53,537 bases of DNA from an uncultured Ignavibacteriota bacterium (GTDB lineage: Bacteria; Bacteroidota; Ignavibacteria; Palsa-1295). The translations under genes and the position numbers were made by a program. The notes under the pieces are model-generated. The model was given only the letters and a program-made list of their open reading frames with translations. It was not told the DNA's origin and did not search any database. Positions 26,167 to 32,572 of the stretch are shown piece by piece; positions within the stretch are counted from its first letter, which is position 1; each line of letters begins with the position of its first letter. The stretch spans positions 1 to 53,537 of the forward strand of contig CAIUMP010000006.1 of NCBI GenBank assembly GCA_903900335.1, read 5' to 3'.

Positions 26167-26967
26167 ATGTCAACCATGACCTCTTACGCCCCCGGCACAT
26201 TTTGCTGGGTCGATCTCGCCGCAACGGATCAGGATGCCGCGAAGCAGTTTTACAGCTCTATCTTTGGATGGACGTCCAACGATATGCCAATGCCTGACGG
26301 AGCAAACTACAGCATGATGCTCAAAGGAGGCAAGACAGTAGGGGCGATCGCTCCGATGCAGCCAATGCAAAAAGATGCAGGTTCGCCGCCTACCTGGAAT
26401 TCCTATATCGCAGTCGAGAACGTGGATAATTCTGCAAACAAAGCCGCTTCGCTAGGCGGTACAATTGTGATGCCGCCCATGGATGTGCCTGAGGCTGGCC
26501 GGATGGCAGTCGTACAAGACCCAGCTGGCGCGTATGTATCGCTGTGGCAGGCGGGAAGTCATAAAGGTGCAGAAGTTGTCAACGAAACCGGAGCAGTGGC
26601 ATGGCAGGAGTTGATTACGAATGACACTGAAAAGTCGAAGGATTTTTACTCGGGGTTGCTTGGCTGGAATCCTTCCGACATGCCGATGGGGGAGATGACC
26701 TACACCATATTCAATAATGGCGAGAAGCAAGCGGGTGGGATGTTCGCACTCGATCCGAACTGGGGACCGATCCCTCCGAATTGGACAGTCTATTTCGCGG
26801 TAGAAGACTGTGACGCCACGCTTGATACTGTCAAGGCGCTTGGCGGCAAAGTACTGATGGGACCGAATGTAGCACCAGGAGTTGGTAAGTTCGCAACTTG
26901 TCAAGACCCCCAAGGTGGAGCTTTTGCGGTCCTACAGCCAGAAATGTCCGCACAGCTGCAGGGCTAG
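26167..26967 (+). CDS. VOC (glyoxalase/bleomycin-resistance) family protein with two domains
   Basis: 266 residues, two vicinal-oxygen-chelate repeats. The first starts GTFCWVDLAATDQDAAKQFY followed by SSIFGW; the second starts AVAWQELITNDTEKSKDFY followed by SGLLGW. Each ends with a 'PxGAxxxLWQ/VLQP'-like strand. There is no signal peptide, so it is cytoplasmic. Such two-domain VOC proteins are widespread and usually uncharacterised; possible metal ligands cannot be assigned by eye. It is monocistronic and followed by a terminator. Confidence 0.88.
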   Translation: MSTMTSYAPGTFCWVDLAATDQDAAKQFYSSIFGWTSNDMPMPDGANYSMMLKGGKTVGAIAPMQPMQKDAGSPPTWNSYIAVENVDNSANKAASLGGTIVMPPMDVPEAGRMAVVQDPAGAYVSLWQAGSHKGAEVVNETGAVAWQELITNDTEKSKDFYSGLLGWNPSDMPMGEMTYTIFNNGEKQAGGMFALDPNWGPIPPNWTVYFAVEDCDATLDTVKALGGKVLMGPNVAPGVGKFATCQDPQGGAFAVLQPEMSAQLQG

Positions 26968-27001
26968 GAATAGCAGGTTTGATCCGTTCAAAGTCGATCC
27001 A

Positions 27002-27027
27002 GGCCGGGGCTCCTACCCCGGCCTTTT
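27002..27027 (+). terminator. Rho-independent terminator after the VOC gene
   Basis: GGCCGGGG, loop CTCCTA, CCCCGGCC, then TTTT. Eight G-C pairs. Confidence 0.88.
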
Positions 27028-27093
27028 ATTTCTGCCTGCGATAGTCACGCGCAGCCAATGCCCGGTGAGGGAACACTTTTTCGAATGGAATTG

Positions 27094-27114
27094 TATTAAG
27101 ATTAAGTCTTAATA
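27094..27114. promoter_or_regulatory. Fur-family operator candidate upstream of the fur-like gene
   Basis: TATTAAGA-N5-TCTTAATA, perfect 8-bp arms with a 5-base spacer, 24-44 bp before ATG 27138. Length, AT-richness and position fit an autoregulatory Fur/PerR/Zur box. A second site with 18 of 21 identical bases lies at 29308-29328. Confidence 0.6.
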
Positions 27115-27137
27115 GCATCAACCGCCGTTTCTCCTGC

Positions 27138-27788
27138 ATGGCCAAAAAAACCTCACGCACTCCAACTACCGCCGATAGCGGTCTTGCCCCGATGGCCCCC
27201 GTGCGGAGGGCTGCGGGGTCTTCGAGCAACTTAAAGCCGCACGACCACTTTCGAAAGTTTCTACAGGACGGACAGTACCGCATCACGGGGGAGCGGTTCG
27301 AGGTGCTAGATGCGGTCCTTGCCTGGAATGACCATTTCGATGCCGATAACCTATTCATCTATCTCAAAAATCACGGCTCAAAGGTTTCCAGAGCTACTGT
27401 TTACAAGACACTGAATCTTCTTCACGAGTGCGGCCTCGTTTCTCGTTATCGATTCTCCCAAGGGCACGCACAGTACGAAAAGACGACCGATCGCCCTCAC
27501 CACGACCACATGGTCTGCACAAAATGTGGCGCGATCATCGAGTTCGAGAACTCTCGAGTGGAGCGGCTGCAGGATGATGCGTGTGCGCATTATGGCTTCA
27601 CCCCGATGTATCATTCGTTCCAAATCTTTGGTATCTGCTTGGATTGCAGGACAACTGGAACTGGCAGCCGATCCTCTTCCGGGACACCATCCACCAATCA
27701 ACAGCAAGGTGTGACAGGTATCCCAGGCTCTGGAGGAGTTATGCCGCTCGACCAAAGTCGAGAGCATCATTCATCAAAGAAATCGTAG
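27138..27788 (+). CDS. Fur-family metal- or peroxide-responsive repressor
   Basis: 216 residues, longer than usual (about 140-160) because of an N-terminal ~35-residue Ala/Pro/Thr-rich extension and a C-terminal ~40-residue Ser/Gly/Gln-rich tail. The winged-helix domain contains ITGERFEVLDAVLAW and SRATVYKTLNLLHECGLV. The dimerisation domain has HHDHMVCTKCGAIIEFEN and HSFQIFGICLDC, i.e. the two CxxC pairs of the structural zinc site and the His-rich sensing region. Whether it is Fur, PerR or Zur cannot be decided from these motifs. A palindrome sits in its promoter (27094-27114), and a near copy sits in the porin gene two genes down. Confidence 0.92.
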   Translation: MAKKTSRTPTTADSGLAPMAPVRRAAGSSSNLKPHDHFRKFLQDGQYRITGERFEVLDAVLAWNDHFDADNLFIYLKNHGSKVSRATVYKTLNLLHECGLVSRYRFSQGHAQYEKTTDRPHHDHMVCTKCGAIIEFENSRVERLQDDACAHYGFTPMYHSFQIFGICLDCRTTGTGSRSSSGTPSTNQQQGVTGIPGSGGVMPLDQSREHHSSKKS

Positions 27789-28013
27789 CACCACAAGTGC
27801 GTTACAAAGTCAGCACATTCGTGAAGGAATTCGAAATGGTATTGTTCAAGATGGCGTTTGGGCCTTCGCGGATGGCTGATCATTCGCGGAAGCCACAAAT
27901 ATCCGCTTTCAAGGCAGTCATCATGGAAGTGTGGCAGCAAGCGAGCTGTTTCATTAGCCACTGTTCTGCTTCCTCGGATTACGTTTAACTCAGACCCTCT
28001 AAAACTATTACGG

Positions 28014-29243
28014 ATGAATCGTTATCTCACCGCCGTTTCCGCTTCCTTCTTAAGCATGGCAATCCTTGCCCTTCTGCCGGTCTCCGTATTCGGTCAAAGC
28101 ACATCTCCGGTCAAAGATGCCGATAATAATGTCAAAGTTGGTAAGGACACCGGCTATTCCCTCAAGACGCTCAGCATGACGCCGATCTATGGCTACGACA
28201 TGCCGAAAGAGGATAACGCGGCGATCGACTCGGCCAAGCAGTTCAAGGGTGCGAAGCCTCTTCCGGACTCATTCTATTATCCTGGCGAGCGGCACTTGAG
28301 AAACATCCAGCAGTTGACATTTGCGGGCGAGAATGCGGAGGCATATCTAAGCCCCGACGACAAATGGCTTTCATTTCAAGCGCATGGCACGCGCCCGGGA
28401 CATTGCGATCAGATCTTCATGATGGATATTGAAGGCAAGCACGTCCGCCGTATTTCGCAAGGTGTCGGTCGGACGACCTGCTCCTACGTCATGCCTTCCC
28501 AGGACAAGGTGCTTTATGCATCAACACAGGGTGCGGGCGGGCTGTGTCCAGCAGAGCCGGATATGTCGAAGGGGTACGTTTGGGCGCTTTACAGCGGTTA
28601 CGATATTTATGTCGCCGATACGAACGGCAATCCACTCGGCCGATTGACCGCCAACGACAGCGCGTACGATGCGGAGGCAACGATCTCACCCAAAGGGGAC
28701 AAGATCGTCTTCACAAGCACACGCAATGGCGACATCGATCTGTACTCAATGAATATTGATGGCTCCGGTGTCAAGCAATTGACCCATGAGGAGGGCTATG
28801 ATGGCGGGGCTTTCTATTCTCTCGATGGGAAAGAGATCGTCTATCGTGCATCGCGTCCGAAGGGGGAGGAGTTGAAGGAGTATCGCGATCTTCTCAAGCA
28901 GGGACTGATCCGCCCACATCAGTTGGAGATCTTCGTGATGAATGCCGATGGCTCCCATAAACGACAAGTGACTCACCTGAACGCGGCCAGCTTCGCTCCG
29001 TTCTTCCACCCGGACGGTAAGCGCATAATCTTCGCTTCGAACTATATGGATCCCAAGGGTCGCGAGTTCAATCTTTTCATGATCAACAAGGATGGCAGCG
29101 GGCTGGAGCAAATTACCTATGGTGGTGCCTTCAACAGCTTCGCGATGTTCACGCGTGATGGAAAAAAGCTCGTCTTTTGTTCAAATCGTAACGGCTTTCA
29201 CCCGCATAATACGAACATCTTCGTAGCAGACTGGGTCGAATAA
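28014..29243 (+). CDS. TolB/PD40-repeat exported protein
   Basis: 409 residues from ATG 28014; the open frame upstream lacks a signal and is rejected. A signal peptide (LSMAILALLPVSVFGQ) is followed by a six-bladed PD40/TolB-like propeller: AYLSPDDKWLSFQ, YVMPSQDKVLYAS, TISPKGDKIVFTSTRNGD, YSLDGKEIVYRAS, FFHPDGKRIIFASN, MFTRDGKKLVFCSNRNG. It is probably periplasmic or surface located. It lies 24 bp upstream of a porin gene and 225 bp after the Fur-like gene, suggesting one metal- or stress-linked unit. The substrate is unknown. Confidence 0.87.
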   Translation: MNRYLTAVSASFLSMAILALLPVSVFGQSTSPVKDADNNVKVGKDTGYSLKTLSMTPIYGYDMPKEDNAAIDSAKQFKGAKPLPDSFYYPGERHLRNIQQLTFAGENAEAYLSPDDKWLSFQAHGTRPGHCDQIFMMDIEGKHVRRISQGVGRTTCSYVMPSQDKVLYASTQGAGGLCPAEPDMSKGYVWALYSGYDIYVADTNGNPLGRLTANDSAYDAEATISPKGDKIVFTSTRNGDIDLYSMNIDGSGVKQLTHEEGYDGGAFYSLDGKEIVYRASRPKGEELKEYRDLLKQGLIRPHQLEIFVMNADGSHKRQVTHLNAASFAPFFHPDGKRIIFASNYMDPKGREFNLFMINKDGSGLEQITYGGAFNSFAMFTRDGKKLVFCSNRNGFHPHNTNIFVADWVE

Positions 29244-29267
29244 ACTCTCGTTTTTAACACCAGGTAG

Positions 29268-30416
29268 ATGAACGAATACTCAAATAGATCTTTACGCCCT
29301 TCGTTTCTATTTAGACGAAGTCTTAATAGCATTATTGCTCTCGTGTTTGTCCTGTCTGCTTCTTCCGCATCGGCGCAGCTGCGGAAGGATTACGTCGGCG
29401 GCTACGGCGAGATGACCTACCATCACTACGATGATGGTACGCTTCCCAGACTCGACATTTCACGTTTCGTCTTCTACTTCGACCATTTTTTCAATTCAAA
29501 GTGGTCATTCAAGTCCGAAACGGAGATCGAGCATGTCAAGATCGAAGGCGGGGCCGGAGGAGAGATCGGGGTGGAGCAGGTCTATTTGGATTACCACGCC
29601 AGCGACCGAATCGGGTGGCGCGTCGGCTTGCTTGTGTTACCAATAGGGATCATGAACCAGACCCATGAGCCAACGTCATTCTACAGCGTCGAGCGACCGC
29701 TATTTGATCAGAAGGTTATTCCCTCGACGTGGCGGGAAATTGGGATGGGAGTTTATGGGAATCTCATGACGGATGTGTCCTATCAGCTGCTCTTGACGGA
29801 AGGTATGAGGCCCAGCGGCATCACTTTTGAAGGCACAGATGGTGGGAAGCAGGAGGGCTCAGCAGGAGAGTTAACGAGCGACAATGTGGCGGGTAGCGAT
29901 GCTTCGCATCCAGCGATCTCTGCAAAACTCAATTCCTCGCCGATCCCCGGAATGCAGATCGGCGTATCGACCTATATTCAACGTGGCTCGACGCAGGCTC
30001 TCTTGCATTCATTCGCTGTTGCTGATGCAGACATGGAATACAGCGACGGGCCGTTGAGGATTCGACTGGAAGGGGCGATCGTCAGCACTGGGGACGCCGC
30101 GGATTCAAGTGTTCCGGACAGGATCCAGGGAGGGTATGTGGAAGTCGCTTACAACGTCATGCCACTGCTGTCACCCGGTAAATCGGAGCTGATCCCCTTC
30201 GTGCGATATGAGTCCTACAGCTTTTGGCAGACAAATTACTCCAGTGCAAGCTCGAGTTTCTCTGGAGCGATGTCCTACCTGCACAACGCCTTTACCGCAG
30301 GCGTTTCGTTCAAACCACTGGATGAACTGATCCTCAAGGCGGATTATCGCTGGACGAACACCGATTCCCCACGCGAGCGGCGCGGATTCAGCCTGGGAGC
30401 TGGATATGAGTTTTGA
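29268..30416 (+). CDS. Outer-membrane porin-like beta-barrel protein
   Basis: 382 residues. The signal peptide contains FRRSLNSIIALVFVLSASSASAQ. The mature part alternates amphipathic strands and ends with YEF, whose terminal Phe is the beta-barrel signature. It resembles the phosphate-selective OprO/OprP-like porin fold common in Bacteroidota (ISRFVFYFDHFFNSKWSFKS, DYHASDRIGWRVGLLVLPIG); substrate specificity cannot be told. It shares a likely transcript with the PD40 gene upstream. A Fur-box-like palindrome overlaps codons for the signal peptide (29308-29328). Confidence 0.8.
   Translation: MNEYSNRSLRPSFLFRRSLNSIIALVFVLSASSASAQLRKDYVGGYGEMTYHHYDDGTLPRLDISRFVFYFDHFFNSKWSFKSETEIEHVKIEGGAGGEIGVEQVYLDYHASDRIGWRVGLLVLPIGIMNQTHEPTSFYSVERPLFDQKVIPSTWREIGMGVYGNLMTDVSYQLLLTEGMRPSGITFEGTDGGKQEGSAGELTSDNVAGSDASHPAISAKLNSSPIPGMQIGVSTYIQRGSTQALLHSFAVADADMEYSDGPLRIRLEGAIVSTGDAADSSVPDRIQGGYVEVAYNVMPLLSPGKSELIPFVRYESYSFWQTNYSSASSSFSGAMSYLHNAFTAGVSFKPLDELILKADYRWTNTDSPRERRGFSLGAGYEF
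29308..29328. promoter_or_regulatory. Second Fur-family operator candidate, inside the porin signal-peptide codons
   Basis: TATTTAGA-N5-TCTTAATA, one arm mismatch, 18 of 21 bases identical to the site before the fur-like gene; the shared run AAGTCTTAATAGCAT is 15 bases. It lies 41-61 bases after the assigned porin start. Binding here could block elongation or an internal promoter. Confidence 0.45.
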
Positions 30417-30541
30417 GGAATGCAGGTTGTCCGGAGAGGCTCACCGATTTTTCTCGGATAATGAGTCCTCAAGTGATCCGAACGGAACTGAGTCTAAAGA
30501 GTCCATCGTTACACGCCCGCTTATTGAAACGCGGAAGACTT

Positions 30542-30565
30542 GTGTGCCCATGCTATTAGATGGGC
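30542..30565. other. Small hairpin downstream of the porin gene
   Basis: GTGCCCAT and ATGGGCAC are perfectly paired around an 8-base loop, 125 bp after the porin stop. No T-tract follows. It may be a weak terminator or a processing site before tRNA-Thr. The rest of 30417-30597 shows nothing else convincing. Confidence 0.3.
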
Positions 30566-30597
30566 ACTCCGCTCTGAACAAGCGTTCGCATAGATAA

Positions 30598-30670
30598 GCC
30601 ACCCTAGCTCAGTTGGTAGAGCAGCTGATTCGTAATCAGCAGGTCACCGGTTCAAGTCCGGTGGGTGGCT
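30598..30670 (+). tRNA. tRNA-Thr (CGT)
   Basis: Acceptor GCCACCC pairs with GGGTGGC, D arm AGCTCAGTTGGTAGAGC, anticodon stem GCTGA/TCAGC with loop TTCGTAA (anticodon CGT), and T arm ACCGG/CCGGT with TTCAAGT. CCA is not encoded (discriminator T then CTGG). Confidence 0.96.
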
Positions 30671-30679
30671 CTGGGACCT

Positions 30680-30712
30680 GGCCTCTGCATCCTCCCGGCA
30701 GGGGCCTTTTTT
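30680..30712 (+). terminator. Rho-independent terminator after tRNA-Thr
   Basis: GGCCTCTGC pairs with GCAGGGGCC (one G-T pair) around a 9-base loop and is followed by six Ts. Confidence 0.85.
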
Positions 30713-30719
30713 ATTGTCC

Positions 30720-31202
30720 TTACGCAAGTTCGGCGTTTGCTAGTGTACGCTCATCGAGCAGGTGCTCCTCAGATGCGTGATCTTTCGAGGATTTCTCGAC
30801 CATCTCCTTTGCAACTAAGCGTTCATGTCTGGCGCGCACCGAGTCCCCGATCGGCGTTGGATTTCCCTCATCATCAATTCGAACAAAGATCATCGAGGTG
30901 CTACACACCGACGTCTCCTCGCCACTATAGAGATTATAGCGTGTCACTTCGATGCGTAAGGTGATGGATGTTCTTCCCATGGCCTCGACCCCGCCGTAGA
31001 TGCGGACGTGGCTCCCGGCTTTGAGCGGTTTTTTGAAGAGCAATTCTCCGACGCGGAGCGTGACCATATTGGGTGTGGAGCAGTACTCCGTCGCAAACGC
31101 CGCTGCGGCTTCGTCGATCCAGGCCATAAGGATTCCGCCGAACATGTTGCCATGTATGCCGATATCCTTGCCCATGCAGATCTTCATGTTGAGTAGTTTC
31201 AT
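30720..31202 (-). CDS. Acyl-CoA thioesterase, hotdog fold (YciA/ACOT type)
   Basis: 160 residues from ATG 31202; the frame extends upstream to 31382 but only through a tandem repeat and a terminator. HGNMFGGILMAWIDEAAA near residue 17 is the hotdog catalytic helix with the conserved N/HGxxFGG and Asp. TSITLRIEVTRYNLYSGEE and STSMIFVRID complete the single hotdog domain. It hydrolyses acyl-CoA; chain length is unknown. It is cytoplasmic and monocistronic. Confidence 0.88.
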   Translation of the reverse strand: MKLLNMKICMGKDIGIHGNMFGGILMAWIDEAAAAFATEYCSTPNMVTLRVGELLFKKPLKAGSHVRIYGGVEAMGRTSITLRIEVTRYNLYSGEETSVCSTSMIFVRIDDEGNPTPIGDSVRARHERLVAKEMVEKSSKDHASEEHLLDERTLANAELA

Positions 31203-31249
31203 GCAATTTCTCCGATGTGGTGGCCTCTCGCCTGTGAGCGGAGGCACGC

Positions 31250-31285
31250 CGATACGACCAATAGAAACGATACGACCAATAGAAA
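31250..31285. repeat. Two perfect tandem copies of an 18-bp unit
   Basis: CGATACGACCAATAGAAA occurs twice in a row with no mismatch, in the gap between the thioesterase start and a minus-strand terminator. Its cause is unknown. Confidence 0.85.
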
Positions 31286-31318
31286 AAAGAAAAGCCCTTC
31301 GCAGAGTGCGAAAGGCTT
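31281..31318 (-). terminator. Minus-strand terminator in the 31.2-31.6 kb gap
   Basis: On the minus strand AAGCCTTTCGCA, loop CTC, TGCGAAGGGCTT (one mismatch) is followed by CTTTTCTTTTTTCT. Upstream of it on that strand lies no established gene, only the possible 36-codon frame at 31354-31464, which suggests that this gap is transcribed. The gap 31203-31612 also holds the tandem repeat and the promoter at 31595. Confidence 0.65.
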
Positions 31319-31353
31319 GCAGTACGATCTGAGCTAAAGAGCGTTCTAGTAAC

Positions 31354-31464
31354 TTACCTGCAGATATCAGCCTTTCGCACACGGTGAGATTGGTGCATAG
31401 AGCAGCCGGCCAAGGATCGGCGCAGCTCTTGAGGCTTGGTGGTAATGTAGCTGGTAAATTTCAT
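31354..31464 (-). CDS. Possible 36-residue small protein or untranslated small RNA
   Basis: ATG 31464 opens MKFTSYITTKPQELRRS and runs to a TAA 36 bp before the terminator stem (31292-31318). The protein is basic with two cysteines and has no recognised family. The only support is the frame plus the terminator placed right after it. A non-coding RNA covering the same stretch is equally possible. Confidence 0.25.
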   Translation of the reverse strand: MKFTSYITTKPQELRRSLAGCSMHQSHRVRKADICR

Positions 31465-31594
31465 TGTATGTGCAAAGACGCAAAAACGAACAGATTGTTT
31501 CAGAATCTGTCGTAGTACGCAGCGGAAGCGGTGCGCAGTAAACCGCAGAACATATAGGACAAATATTCGCAATTCGGCAAGCTTGCTTCTGGAG

Positions 31595-31610
31595 TTGTGT
31601 AACTTTGCAG
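31595..31610 (+). promoter_or_regulatory. Promoter element TTGTGTAACTTTGCAG before the envelope operon
   Basis: Identical over 16 bases to the element at 23427-23442. The TAACTTTG box ends 5 bases before ATG 31613, which would make the mRNA leaderless or nearly so. Confidence 0.5.
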
Positions 31611-31612
31611 AA

Positions 31613-32572
31613 ATGGATTGCCCCAAGTTCGTCCTGCCCTTCCTTCTCCTGCTTTGTCTCGCGGCATCAACGACCGCGCCCAGACTCCGCGCGCAGGATA
31701 CGACGCATCGGGATACAACGCATAAGTTAGTGCCGAAGGAGATCGTTTATAATATTGAGTTGACCTCCGACGAATCGCTCTTCGCAACATCTGTTCAACG
31801 TACTCGTGAAGACGGGCTGTTGGCAAAGCTGCCCGGAGGGAAAGATACGATGATCTTTGGCCGAAGGGTCGTGCGTATCACCTCGCTGAGTACGCCTCTC
31901 GTCACGCCGCGCGACCTGCCATGGGAGAGCATCCCGCTGGTTCCAGACACCGTTCCACCATGTCCACAGTGCTACTGCAACGCGCTCGAAGCAGGGAATT
32001 CGTTTTTCGAGCTTCACGGCGGAGTGACGTGGCGAGGCAACGCGCAGGATACGCTACAAACTATCGCCGGCCCAAAGGTAGTGGACGCGAGAGGATTTGG
32101 AAGCTCCAGTGAAGAGGGGACGATCGGCACACTGCAGGCAGACATGGCCTACGGATGGCGCTGGGACCGGGTGCGGTTCGGTGGATTCGTTGCAGCGTTC
32201 TCATCGGACGGTGGCTTCTTCCTACCGGCGGGCCTACACTTCGCCTACGATATTGGCTGGCTTGTGCCGGATGTATCAAAGGATATTGGCTTCTGCCCTA
32301 ACATCTTCGCAAATGCGGCGATACCATTCGACTTCCACACTCATGCTCCGATCTTCTTCTCCACCTTCAAGCGAACGCGCAAACTTCTTTCTGCCGGTCT
32401 TGGATTTGAACGTAGAATGAGTGCGAAGTGGAATTGGTCCATTGACATAGGGGAGGAATACCTTACGGTGCCGCTCTCCTATGTACCTTGCGACTGCGAT
32501 ATTCCCGAAGAGGACCACTACCCGGTTCGCTCGATCCTTTCCACGATCCTTGTAGTGGGGGTATCCTTTTGA
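31613..32572 (+). CDS. Outer-membrane beta-barrel-like exported protein
   Basis: 319 residues from ATG 31613. A signal peptide (VLPFLLLLCLAAS ... RLRAQ) leads to a ~110-residue N-terminal domain with PPCPQCYC, then repeated amphipathic strands (FFELHGGVTWRG, WRWDRVRFGGFVAAF, GLHFAYDIGWL, LLSAGLGFERRMS) ending VVGVSF with a terminal Phe. An outer-membrane barrel is likely. First gene of a three-gene operon; its stop overlaps the next ATG (TGATG). The role is unknown. Confidence 0.65.
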   Translation: MDCPKFVLPFLLLLCLAASTTAPRLRAQDTTHRDTTHKLVPKEIVYNIELTSDESLFATSVQRTREDGLLAKLPGGKDTMIFGRRVVRITSLSTPLVTPRDLPWESIPLVPDTVPPCPQCYCNALEAGNSFFELHGGVTWRGNAQDTLQTIAGPKVVDARGFGSSSEEGTIGTLQADMAYGWRWDRVRFGGFVAAFSSDGGFFLPAGLHFAYDIGWLVPDVSKDIGFCPNIFANAAIPFDFHTHAPIFFSTFKRTRKLLSAGLGFERRMSAKWNWSIDIGEEYLTVPLSYVPCDCDIPEEDHYPVRSILSTILVVGVSF

